Source of the DNA: Streptomyces sp. CB01881
Lineage (GTDB): Bacteria; Actinomycetota; Actinomycetes; Streptomycetales; Streptomycetaceae
DNA length: 64,000 bases
Reading direction: 5' to 3'
Assembly (NCBI RefSeq): GCF_002953255.1
Contig: NZ_CP026498.1
Location: 5,938,339 to 6,002,338 of the forward strand
Each line of letters opens with the position of its first letter. The stretch's first letter is position 1. Shown one piece after another: positions 1 to 7,673 of this stretch. The translations under genes and the position numbers were made by a program. The notes beneath the pieces were generated by a model. It worked only from the letters and a program-made list of their open reading frames with translations, was not told the origin of the DNA and searched no databases.

Positions 1-78
1 GCCCTTGTCCTCGTAGACGCCGGCCGAGGCCCGGTTGGAGACGGTGACGGCGAGCGCCCGCCCGGCCGACGCGCTCAC
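1..78 (-). CDS. mog: MogA/MoaB-family molybdopterin adenylyltransferase (N-terminal fragment, cut by window edge)
   Basis: Only the first 26 codons are present; the rest lies beyond base 1. The GTG start at 78 overlaps the moaC stop in a GTGA arrangement, so the two genes are translationally coupled. The visible N-terminus (MSASAGRALAVTVSNRASAG) matches the opening beta strand and S-N-R-A-S/A-G motif of MogA/MoaB proteins, which adenylylate molybdopterin before metal insertion. Position behind moeA and moaC supports a role in molybdenum cofactor synthesis. MogA and MoaB-like members cannot be told apart from this fragment. Confidence 0.85.
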   Translation of the reverse strand, partial: MSASAGRALAVTVSNRASAGVYEDKG

Positions 79-575
79 GCGCCCGCCTCCGGGGTGAACC
101 AGTCGCCGCTCTTGCCACCGGTCTTGCTGAGCACCCGGACGGCCTCGATGGTGGCGCTCTTGTCGACGGCCTTGACCATGTCGATCACGGTGAGGCCGGC
201 CACCGCGACGGCGGTGAGCGCTTCCATCTCGACGCCGGTGCGGTCGGCGGTCTTCACGGTCGCGGTGATCTCGACCGCGTCGTCGGCGACGGAGAGGTCC
301 ACCGTGACCCCGGAGACCGCGATCGGGTGGCAGAGCGGAATGAGGTCCGGGGTCTTCTTGGCGCCCATGATCCCGGCGATCCGGGCGACGGCAAGGGCGT
401 CGCCCTTGGGCACGCCCTCGCCGCGCAGCAGCTCGACCACGCGCGGGGAGACCCGGACCCGGCCGGCCGCGACGGCGGTGCGCGCGGTGGTGGCCTTCTC
501 CGAGACGTCGACCATCCGGGCCGCGCCCTGGTCGTCGACGTGGGTGAGGCGGTCGCCGGGGGGTGAGGTGCTCAC
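75..575 (-). CDS. moaC: Cyclic pyranopterin monophosphate synthase MoaC
   Basis: 166-residue protein, the usual MoaC length. MoaC converts the MoaA product (3',8-cyclo-GTP) to cyclic pyranopterin monophosphate in the cytoplasm, the first committed part of molybdenum cofactor synthesis. Recognisable pieces are LTHVDDQGAARMVDVSEK near the N-terminus, LCHPI in the middle (active-site region) and DRTGVEMEAL followed by DMVKAVDK near the C-terminus. The GTG start at 575 has GGAG about 6 nt upstream; the frame stays open far upstream but that stretch is antisense to moeA and has no MoaC-like residues. The stop overlaps the mog start by 4 nt. Very secure. Confidence 0.95.
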   Translation of the reverse strand: MSTSPPGDRLTHVDDQGAARMVDVSEKATTARTAVAAGRVRVSPRVVELLRGEGVPKGDALAVARIAGIMGAKKTPDLIPLCHPIAVSGVTVDLSVADDAVEITATVKTADRTGVEMEALTAVAVAGLTVIDMVKAVDKSATIEAVRVLSKTGGKSGDWFTPEAGA

Positions 576-682
576 GGGTGCTCCAGGGGGCGCGCAGGTC
601 GAATACCGCGCTACCGTACCCCCCGTCCCGGCCGGGGCGTGGGACGGGCCGTGTCCGCGGGACGGCCCGCCGCGCCGGCCGG

Positions 683-2035
683 TCAGCCGCCGAGCAGGAC
701 GACGTCCACCTCGCTGCCGGCGGGCAGCTCGGTGACGTCCTCGGGGACGGTGATCAGGCAGTCCGCCCGGGCCAGCGCGCCGACCAGGTGGGACCCGGCC
801 CCGCCCACCGGCTCGACCACGCCGGCCGCGGCGTCGTACCGGCCGCGCAGGAACTGCCGACGGCCGGCGGGCGAGCGCAGCGCCGACCGGCAGAGCGCCC
901 GGACCACCGGGCGGTGGACGTCGGCGGCGCCGAGCATGGTGCGGATCACCGGGCGGACGAACAGCTCGAAGGAGATGTAGGCGCTGACCGGGTTGCCGGG
1001 CAGGGCCATCAGCGGCACGCCGGAGCCGTCGGCCCCGGCGCCGATCCGGCCGAAGCCCTGCGGCTTGCCGGGCTGCATCCGCAGCCGGCGGAAGTCCACC
1101 CCGCCGTAGGACTCGAAGACCTCCTTGACCACGTCGTACGCGCCGACGCTGACGCCGCCGCTGGTGACGATCAGGTCGGCCCGGCCGAGCTGGTCCTCCA
1201 GGACGGCGCGCAGCCGCGCCGCGTCGTCGGGCACGCCGCCGACGCGGTAGGCGATGGCGCCGGCGTCCCGCGCCGCGGCGGTGAGGGTGAAGCTGTTGGA
1301 GTCGGAGATCTGGCCGGGGCCGACCGGCTCGCCGGGCTGGACCAGCTCGCTGCCGGTGGAGAGGACCACCACGCGCGGGCGCGGACGGACCTTCACGGTG
1401 GCCCGGCCGATCGCGGCGAGCAGGCCGAGCTGGGCGGGGCCGAGCCGGGTGCCTGCCTCCAGTACCCGCGAGCCGGCGGCGACGTCGCTGCCGCGGCGGC
1501 GGATGTGGGCGCCCTCGGAGACCGGGCGCAGCACCCGGACCTCCTCGTCCTCGACGGCGGCGGCCATCGCGTCGGCGGCCTGCCCGCTGCCGCTGCCGCC
1601 GTCGGTCCACTCGGCCGGGGCGACGGCCTGGGCGCCGGGCGGGACGGGGGCGCCGGTCATGATGCGGGCGGCCTGGCCCGGGCCGACCTTCGGCAGGTCG
1701 CCGGCGCCGGCGGCGATGTCCCCGACCACGGCGAGGGCCGAGGGGTACTCGGCGGTGGCGCCGGCGGTGTCGGCGGTGCGGAGCGCGTAGCCGTCCATCG
1801 AGCTGTTGTCGAAGGGCGGCAGGTCGCCGTCGGCCAGGACGTCCTCGTCGAGCCGGCAGCCCTGGGCGTCGAGCAGCTGGAGCTCGATCGCGGGCAGCGG
1901 GCCGACGGCGGCCAGGACGTCGGCGAGGTGCTCGTCGACCGTCCAGAGCCCACCGGAGCGAGCGGCCGGTGCCGGGTCCGCGGGTCCCCCGCAGCAGGCG
2001 GCGGGGGTGGTGTTGCCCTCCGTGGACCCGGTCAT
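683..2035 (-). CDS. moeA: Molybdopterin molybdotransferase MoeA
   Basis: 450-residue protein (MoeA is usually 400-450). MoeA inserts molybdate into adenylylated molybdopterin. The N-terminal MoeA domain shows DNSSMDGYALR and MTGAPVPPGAQAVAPAEWT. The central MoCF domain shows VVVLSTGSEL, DSNSF and TSGGVSVGAYD, and LPGNPVSAYISFELFVRP precedes the C-terminal domain. The first 35 residues are low in conservation and Ala/Pro-rich. The ATG at 2035 was chosen because the next upstream codons run into the galU 3' end. It lies 25 bp downstream of galU and 107 bp upstream of moaC, so the genes are probably co-transcribed. In actinobacteria this homologue is often annotated Glp. Confidence 0.95.
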   Translation of the reverse strand: MTGSTEGNTTPAACCGGPADPAPAARSGGLWTVDEHLADVLAAVGPLPAIELQLLDAQGCRLDEDVLADGDLPPFDNSSMDGYALRTADTAGATAEYPSALAVVGDIAAGAGDLPKVGPGQAARIMTGAPVPPGAQAVAPAEWTDGGSGSGQAADAMAAAVEDEEVRVLRPVSEGAHIRRRGSDVAAGSRVLEAGTRLGPAQLGLLAAIGRATVKVRPRPRVVVLSTGSELVQPGEPVGPGQISDSNSFTLTAAARDAGAIAYRVGGVPDDAARLRAVLEDQLGRADLIVTSGGVSVGAYDVVKEVFESYGGVDFRRLRMQPGKPQGFGRIGAGADGSGVPLMALPGNPVSAYISFELFVRPVIRTMLGAADVHRPVVRALCRSALRSPAGRRQFLRGRYDAAAGVVEPVGGAGSHLVGALARADCLITVPEDVTELPAGSEVDVVLLGG

Positions 2036-2060
2036 CGGCTCACTCGCTCTCTGTCGTCGG

Positions 2061-2981
2061 TCAGTCCTGGAGCTCGGAGGCGACGAACTCCCGGAGCCAG
2101 GAGCGGAACTCCGGGCCGAGGTCCTCGCGCTCGGAGGCCAGTCGGACGATAGCGCGCAGGTAGTCCGAGCGGTCACCGGTGTCGTAGCGGCGGCCCTTGA
2201 AGAGGACGCCGTACACCTGGCCGCCGGTCTCCGGGGCGCGGGTGGTCAGCTCGCGCAGGGCGTCGGTGAGCTGGATCTCACCGCCGCGGCCGGGCGGGGT
2301 CTCGCGCAGCACGTCGAAGACCGAGGGGTCGAGGACGTAGCGGCCGATGACGGCGTAGTTCGAGGGGGCCTCGGCGGTCTCGGGCTTCTCGACCAGGTCG
2401 GTCACCTGGAAGACGTCCTCGCCGAAGCCGTTGGCCTTGACGGCGGCGCAGCCGTAGAGGTGGATCTGGGAGGGGTCGACCTCCATCAGCGCGACGACCG
2501 AGCCGCCGAGCTCCTGCTGGACCTCGATCATGCGGGCGAGCAGCGGGTCGCGCGGGTCGATCAGGTCGTCACCGAGCAGGACGGCGAAGGGCTGGCCGGC
2601 GACGTGCTGCTCGGCGACCGAGACGGCGTGGCCGAGGCCCTTGGGGTCGCCCTGGCGGACGTAGTGCATGTTGGCCAGGTCGACGGACTCGCGGACCCGG
2701 CGCAGGCGGTCCTGGTCGCCCTTGCGGGCGAGCAGCTCCTCCAGCTCGTAGGCGCGGTCGAAGTGGTCCTCGAGGGCGCGCTTGTTGCGGCCGGTGACCA
2801 TCAGTATGTCGGACAGCCCGGCGGCGGCGGCCTCCTCGACGACGTACTGGATCGCCGGCTTGTCGACGACCGGCAGCATCTCCTTCGGAGTGGCCTTGGT
2901 CGCCGGGAGGAAGCGGGTACCCAGTCCGGCGGCGGGGACCACGGCCTTGGTTACCGGCGGTCGAGAGCTGGTCGTCGTCAT
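2061..2981 (-). CDS. galU: UTP-glucose-1-phosphate uridylyltransferase
   Basis: 306 residues, typical for bacterial GalU. It makes UDP-glucose from UTP and glucose-1-phosphate, feeding trehalose, glycan and envelope synthesis. The nucleotidyltransferase signature AAGLGTRFLPATKATPKEML lies at residues 17-36, followed by VVDKPAIQYVVEEA. Further GalU features are LLGDDLID, VTDLVEKP and GRYVLDP, then GGEIQLTDAL near residue 230. The ATG at 2981 is the first in frame. It begins 13 bp after the GGDEF gene stop, so the two are likely co-transcribed. Linkage to moeA is a conserved actinobacterial arrangement. Confidence 0.97.
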   Translation of the reverse strand: MTTTSSRPPVTKAVVPAAGLGTRFLPATKATPKEMLPVVDKPAIQYVVEEAAAAGLSDILMVTGRNKRALEDHFDRAYELEELLARKGDQDRLRRVRESVDLANMHYVRQGDPKGLGHAVSVAEQHVAGQPFAVLLGDDLIDPRDPLLARMIEVQQELGGSVVALMEVDPSQIHLYGCAAVKANGFGEDVFQVTDLVEKPETAEAPSNYAVIGRYVLDPSVFDVLRETPPGRGGEIQLTDALRELTTRAPETGGQVYGVLFKGRRYDTGDRSDYLRAIVRLASEREDLGPEFRSWLREFVASELQD

Positions 2982-2994
2982 GCGATTTACCTTA

Positions 2995-3903
2995 CTAAGG
3001 CATGTTTACGCCTGGCCGAGCGCGGTGGACCGGTGGTGACAGCACGTTGCTGGGCCCGGCCACGATGGCAGGCAGAGGTGGGGTGACGGGAGAGGCGAGG
3101 GTGTCCCCACCGGCACAGGCCGACAGACTACCCGCCTTTCCCGAACGCTCGTGCTCGGCGGTGGGACGGCCGTGCGACCGCGGGGAGAGCGTTCCGCGCC
3201 AGCAGTCCCCACCGGCCGCCCGGGCCTCGGCCAGGGCCCGGTCGGCGGCCCGGAGCAGCACGGCGGCGTGCGTGCCGTCCTCCGGCAGCACCGCGACGCC
3301 GACGGCGGCGGTCAGCCCGTTGCCGTGCGGGCGGCGGTCCTCGCGCGGGCCGGAGGACCAGTCCAGCAGCAGGTGGCGGCGGACCGACCAGACCAGCCGC
3401 TCGGCGACCTGCGCGGCACCCTGCGCGCCGGTGTCCGGCAGCACGACCATGAACTCCTCGCCGCTGTACCGGCCGAACGTGTCCGAGCGGCGGATCTCCA
3501 TGCCGAGCCGCTGGGCGAGGTCGCGCAGCACGGCGTTGGCCCGGGCCCGGCCGTGCTCGGCGACGACCGCCTCGAAGCCCGCGATCTCCAGCAGCAGCAG
3601 GGCCACCGGGCGCGGCCCGTCCTGCTGCTCGGCCTGCTCGGCGCGGCGGGCCCGCTCGATCTCCCCGTCCAGGGTGAGCTGGAGGTGCCGGTAGTTCCAG
3701 ACGCCGGTGAGCGGGTCGCAGGAGGCGGTGCGCTCCAGCTCGGCGCAGCGGGCCTCCAGTCCGGCGACGCGCTCGCGCAGCCCGGCCTCGCGGGCGGCCG
3801 CGCCCCGGTCGCGGCGGCGCTGTCGCAGTCCGAGCGCGGTGGCGCCGGCCAGCGCGGGGGCACTCAGCGCGGCCAGGGCCTGGACCAGCAGCGGGGTGGA
3901 CAT
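2995..3903 (-). CDS. Membrane-anchored GGDEF-domain protein (putative diguanylate cyclase, variant SGEEF motif)
   Basis: 302 residues: one N-terminal hydrophobic helix (about 5-26), a short charged heptad-like stretch (30-60) and a GGDEF domain (about 63-240). The signature loop is SGEEF at 147-151, so the first glycine is serine. An inhibitory-site RxxD motif (R138-D141) sits exactly five residues before it. The C-terminal 60 residues look disordered. GGDEF proteins make cyclic di-GMP; some family members with an S or A at the first position are known to be active, so activity is plausible but not shown. The gene heads an apparent operon with galU 13 bp downstream. In streptomycetes c-di-GMP controls development through BldD; whether this protein takes part is inference. 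Confidence 0.85.
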   Translation of the reverse strand: MSTPLLVQALAALSAPALAGATALGLRQRRRDRGAAAREAGLRERVAGLEARCAELERTASCDPLTGVWNYRHLQLTLDGEIERARRAEQAEQQDGPRPVALLLLEIAGFEAVVAEHGRARANAVLRDLAQRLGMEIRRSDTFGRYSGEEFMVVLPDTGAQGAAQVAERLVWSVRRHLLLDWSSGPREDRRPHGNGLTAAVGVAVLPEDGTHAAVLLRAADRALAEARAAGGDCWRGTLSPRSHGRPTAEHERSGKAGSLSACAGGDTLASPVTPPLPAIVAGPSNVLSPPVHRARPGVNMP

Positions 3904-3978
3904 CGGGGTGCCTTCCGCGTGTCAGGCTCTGGGCGTCGCCCGCACAGAGCTGGGGAGGATCGAGCCGTGGAGGATCCC

Positions 3979-4572
3979 ATGCACAACGAGAAGAGCGCGC
4001 TGAGGACACGGCTGTTGTCGCAGCGGCGCGCACTGGCACCGGAGGTCCGCGAGGCGGCCGCGAAGGAGCTGGCCGGGCACGCCGGGGAGCTGGCCGCGCC
4101 GGGTGCCACGGTGGCCGCCTACGTCTCGGTCGGCGCCGAGCCGGGCACCCGGCCGCTGCTGGACGCGCTGCTGGCGCGCGGGGTGCGGGTGCTGCTGCCG
4201 GTGCTGCTGGCCGACAACGACCTGGACTGGGCCGCGTACGAGGGCCCCGGGGCGCTGGCCCCGGCCGGGCGCGGGCTGCTGGAGCCGGTCGGCGGCCGGC
4301 TCGGGCCGGAGGCGGTGACCGGGGCGGAGCTGGTGCTGCTGCCGGGCCTGGCGGTGGACCGGCAGGGGCTGCGGCTGGGCCGGGGCGGCGGCTCGTACGA
4401 CCGGGTGCTGGCCCGGCTGGGGCGGGCCGGCGTACGGCCGCTGCTGGCGGTGCTGCTGTACGAGCACGAGCTGCTGGCGAGCGTGCCGGCCGAGCCGCAC
4501 GACCTGCCGGTGGACGTGGCGCTCACGCCGTCGGGGCTGCACCGCCTCGGCGCGGGCGCGCCGGGCCGGTAA
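3979..4572 (+). CDS. 5-formyltetrahydrofolate cyclo-ligase
   Basis: 197 residues, normal for the family. It converts 5-formyl-THF to 5,10-methenyl-THF using ATP, returning stored folate to one-carbon metabolism. The N-terminus KSALRTRLLSQRRAL and the C-terminal phosphate-binding loop LRLGRGGGSYDRVLARL are diagnostic, with the conserved LPGLAVD just before. Start choice: ATG at 3979 has GGAGG 5 nt upstream; an in-frame GTG at 3967 with its own GGGGAGG is possible and would add four residues. It diverges from the GGDEF gene and converges on the acylase gene, with a shared hairpin between them. The same family sits next to galU and the zinc-ribbon gene in mycobacteria. Confidence 0.92.
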   Translation: MHNEKSALRTRLLSQRRALAPEVREAAAKELAGHAGELAAPGATVAAYVSVGAEPGTRPLLDALLARGVRVLLPVLLADNDLDWAAYEGPGALAPAGRGLLEPVGGRLGPEAVTGAELVLLPGLAVDRQGLRLGRGGGSYDRVLARLGRAGVRPLLAVLLYEHELLASVPAEPHDLPVDVALTPSGLHRLGAGAPGR

Positions 4573-4575
4573 CGG

Positions 4576-4618
4576 CCGCGGCCCCGCCCTCCCCGGTGCG
4601 GGGTGGGCGGGGCCGCGG
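4576..4618. terminator. Bidirectional GC hairpin between convergent genes
   Basis: A perfect 14-bp inverted repeat (4576-4589 and 4605-4618, arm CCGCGGCCCCGCCC) with a 15-nt loop lies between the cyclo-ligase stop and the acylase stop. No U-tract is present, as is common for streptomycete terminators. Confidence 0.7.
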
Positions 4619-4630
4619 TCCTGCGGCGGG

Positions 4631-7351
4631 TCAGCCGGTGGTCAGCACCAGCTTGTTCTTGGCCGACTTCTCGACCGCGTCCGGCGAGAAGGCCCAGGTC
4701 AGCAGCTTGCCGTCGAGCCAGAGGTCGGTCTGGTCGTTGTAGTTGGGGTGGAAGGCGTGCCCGGAGGCGCCGCCGACGTTGATCCAGCGCGAGGCGTCGA
4801 GGTCGCTCATGTCGACCACCATCCGCATCGACGGGATCCAGTCCACCTCGTACCCGGCGGCCGCGTTCCAGCCGGCCGCGTCGACCGCCGCCGTACCGCC
4901 CGAGAGGCGGTACGGGCCGCGGTTGAGCAGCTTGTGGACGATGCCGGAGGCGATCGACGAGTCGTCGGTCCCCATGGTCTGCTCGCGCAGCGTCAGCTTG
5001 TGCAGGCGGCCCCAGCTCCAGGTGGAGACGTCCTTGCTGAGCAGCGAGGTGAGGTCCTGACGGGCGTTCTTCATCGCCTCGGCGAGCAGGTTGTCCAGGC
5101 CCTTCTGCTCCTTGTGCTCCGAGTCGATGTACGTCCACCAGCCGCTGTCGGGCTTGTCCAGCTGCTGGCGCACCACCTCGGTCCAGCGGTCGCCGCCGTC
5201 CGGCTGGGCCTTGCCCGGGTCGCGGGTGCCGCACTCGGTGACGATCTGGGTGCTGCTGTCCGGCTTGGTCGGGTCGGTCTGCCGGCGGACCAGCAGGCAG
5301 TTGTCCTTGGCCCGCAGGTCGGCCGGGAACTTCTGGCCGAAGGAGAGGCTGAGCAGCTGGCGCCAGACGCCGTTGTAGTAGGCGGCGGCGGCGGAGTCGG
5401 CGTCCTGGTGGTAGTTCCAGTCCTTCAGGAGGTCCTGCGCCTCGCGCACGTACGGGTCGTCGATCTGCACCTTGAGCAGCAGCGGGACCAGCTTCTTCGC
5501 GAGGATGCCGGTGTTGTCGAGCTGCATCTCCTGCATGTCGTCCGGCGAGATCCTGCCGTTGTTCTTGAGCTTGGCCTCGATCTGGTCGGTGATCTCCTTG
5601 GCCCGGGTGCCGTACTCCCAGTCCTTGGTCAGCAGGTACTTGTACGAGGGGTCGACCACGGCCTGGTTGGCGGTGACGATGTAGCCGGCCGGGGGGTTGT
5701 AGCTGTACGGCAGGGCGGTGAAGGGGATGGAGCCCTTCCACTGGTAGGCGGAGTCCCAGCCGGGGGCCGGGTAGGTGCCGTCGCCCTTGCCGCGCACGGG
5801 GATGTCGCCGGGGGCCTGGTAGCCGATGACCTTGGAGTCGGCGTAGATCAGGTTCTGCGCGGGGACGGCGAAGTCCTTGGCGGCGGCCCGGAAGTCGTCC
5901 CAGCCCTTGGCGCGGTCCAGCTCGAAGACGGCGTCCATGGTCTTGCCGGGACTGAGCGCCGTCCACTGCAGGGCGACGCCGTAGCCGCCGGTGCCGCGGT
6001 CGGGGGCGGCCGTGCCGTTCGGCGCGTACTTGCCGACGTTCTGCTGCTCGGTGCTCTGGTCGGAGATCAGCGGTGCGCCGGTCTGCGTGGTGCGGACGGT
6101 GATGGTGCGGTCCTCGCCGCCGGCGACCTTGATGGTCTCCTTGCGCAGCGCGAACTTCGCCTCCTTGCCGTCCACCAGGTACGTCTCCGGGCCGGTGACC
6201 TTCTCCAGGAAGAGGTCGGTGACGTCGGCGCCGAGGTTGGTGAAGCCCCAGGCGATGTCCTTGTTGTGGCCGATCACCACGCCCGGCATGCCGGCGAAGG
6301 TGAAGCCCGAGACGTCGTACTGGCAGGCGGCCGAGACGGTCCGGCAGTGCAGGCCCATCTGGTACCAGACCGAGGGCAGGCCGGGGCCGAGGTGCGGGTC
6401 GTTGGCCAGCAGCGGCTTGCCGGTCGTGGTGTGCGAACCGGCGACCGCCCAGGAGTTGGATCCGATGCCCTGGCCCTGACGGCCGAGCAGCTGCGGCATC
6501 GCGTCGATCCGGTCGGTGACGTCCTTCAGCATCGCCTTGGTGGCGGCGGCGCCCTGGGCGGCGGAACCGGTGCCGGGCGCGCCGGCGGCCGGGGCGGCGC
6601 CGTCGGCGGGGCGGTAGGTGTCGCCGCTGACGGTGCCGGTCCTCACGATCGTGCCGTTGCTCGCGTACGGGTACTCCGGGTACAGCTCGGCGATCTTCTC
6701 CGGGCTGAAGTCCTGGGCGAGCAGCGAGCGGTCGATCTCCTCCTGGAGGTTCCCGGAGAGGTTCCAGGCCATCGCCTTCAGCCAGGACACCGAGTCGACG
6801 GGCGTCCACTGCTCGGGCTTGTAGCCGCCGTTGACGACGCCGAGCAGCGTGTACTCCAGCGAGGCGCTCTGGCCGCCGGGGTGTTCGCCGAGCCAGGCGT
6901 TGACGCCGTCCGCGTAGGCCTGGAGGTACTTCTTGGTCTCCGGCGCGAGCTTCTCGTCGAACTCCTTCTGCGCCACCTGGCGCCAGCCCATGGTGCGGAT
7001 GAAGGAGTCGGTCTCGACCTGGCCGTCGCCGAACATCTCGGAGAGGCGGCCGGCGGTGATGTGCCGCCGGACGTCCATCTCCCAGAACCGGTCCTGGGCC
7101 TGGACGTAGCCCTGGGCCCGGAAGAGGTCCTCGCCGGTGTCGGCGTAGAGCTGGGGGATGCCGTTGGCGTCCCGCTTGACGTCGACCGGCGCGCTCAGGC
7201 CCGCCACCTTGACGCTGCCGTCGACCTCCGGGAACGACGCGCGGACCGCGGCCACCCCCCGGTAGCCGCCGTAGCCGGTGCCGGCCACCAGCAGCACGAC
7301 CAGCACGATCACGATCAGACGGGCGCGCCGGAACTTCTTCGAGCGGGGCAT
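4631..7351 (-). CDS. Penicillin acylase family protein (Ntn hydrolase), membrane-anchored or exported
   Basis: 906 residues. A basic N-terminus and hydrophobic helix (about 8-28) suggest a signal anchor or uncleaved signal peptide. The alpha-chain region starts with VDVKRDANGIPQLYADTGED and DLFRAQGYVQAQDRFWEMD, typical of the penicillin amidase family. The autocatalytic cleavage site and nucleophile are in GIGSNSWAVAG, with Ser298 expected to become the new beta-chain N-terminus, followed by LLANDPHLGPGLPSVWYQ. Family members hydrolyse amides such as beta-lactam side chains, acyl-homoserine lactones or cyclic lipopeptides; the substrate here cannot be deduced. The ATG at 7351 (MPRSKKFRRAR) is preferred over an in-frame start 34 codons upstream because it gives a clean membrane-targeting N-terminus. 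Transcribed alone. Confidence 0.93.
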   Translation of the reverse strand: MPRSKKFRRARLIVIVLVVLLVAGTGYGGYRGVAAVRASFPEVDGSVKVAGLSAPVDVKRDANGIPQLYADTGEDLFRAQGYVQAQDRFWEMDVRRHITAGRLSEMFGDGQVETDSFIRTMGWRQVAQKEFDEKLAPETKKYLQAYADGVNAWLGEHPGGQSASLEYTLLGVVNGGYKPEQWTPVDSVSWLKAMAWNLSGNLQEEIDRSLLAQDFSPEKIAELYPEYPYASNGTIVRTGTVSGDTYRPADGAAPAAGAPGTGSAAQGAAATKAMLKDVTDRIDAMPQLLGRQGQGIGSNSWAVAGSHTTTGKPLLANDPHLGPGLPSVWYQMGLHCRTVSAACQYDVSGFTFAGMPGVVIGHNKDIAWGFTNLGADVTDLFLEKVTGPETYLVDGKEAKFALRKETIKVAGGEDRTITVRTTQTGAPLISDQSTEQQNVGKYAPNGTAAPDRGTGGYGVALQWTALSPGKTMDAVFELDRAKGWDDFRAAAKDFAVPAQNLIYADSKVIGYQAPGDIPVRGKGDGTYPAPGWDSAYQWKGSIPFTALPYSYNPPAGYIVTANQAVVDPSYKYLLTKDWEYGTRAKEITDQIEAKLKNNGRISPDDMQEMQLDNTGILAKKLVPLLLKVQIDDPYVREAQDLLKDWNYHQDADSAAAAYYNGVWRQLLSLSFGQKFPADLRAKDNCLLVRRQTDPTKPDSSTQIVTECGTRDPGKAQPDGGDRWTEVVRQQLDKPDSGWWTYIDSEHKEQKGLDNLLAEAMKNARQDLTSLLSKDVSTWSWGRLHKLTLREQTMGTDDSSIASGIVHKLLNRGPYRLSGGTAAVDAAGWNAAAGYEVDWIPSMRMVVDMSDLDASRWINVGGASGHAFHPNYNDQTDLWLDGKLLTWAFSPDAVEKSAKNKLVLTTG

Positions 7352-7673
7352 CTGGGTCCTTGCGGTCCTCGACTGGGGAGCAGGTGGGCATGTCCAGGGC
7401 ACTCGGCCATGACAGGGCACCACATTAGGCCGACTCGGCTGGCGGGCGTGCACGGGGGACGCCCACGGTGGGATCCGGGGAGGTCAGAGAACCGCAGGCG
7501 GGAGGCCGGTGTGAAAGGTGAAGCTAAAGATATGGCAAAATGTTAGACTGAGTAACGATCCGCAAGGGGAGCAATCGGCGTTCGCCGGCCCGCCCCCTTC
7601 CGGCCGTCGACTCCTCCGGCCTCACCGCCGTCAGACACCCCGCCCGCCCCCAGCCTGCCCGAGGTGCCCCTGC
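7352..7673. other. Divergent intergenic region between acylase and antiporter genes
   Basis: 322 bp holding the 5' regions of two divergent genes. Most of it is GC-rich and unremarkable. The stretch 7509-7556 is conspicuously AT-rich for this genome and contains a TAGACT (7544-7549) that could be a -10 hexamer for the antiporter gene. The best upstream match (TGAAGC, 7519-7524) is 19 bp away, so the promoter is only tentative. Confidence 0.4.

Noticed and set aside
576..1610. Upstream extension of the moaC frame
   Set aside because: The extra sequence is antisense/out-of-frame to moeA, Arg/Pro/Gly-rich and not MoaC-like; the GTG at 575 has a good ribosome-binding site.
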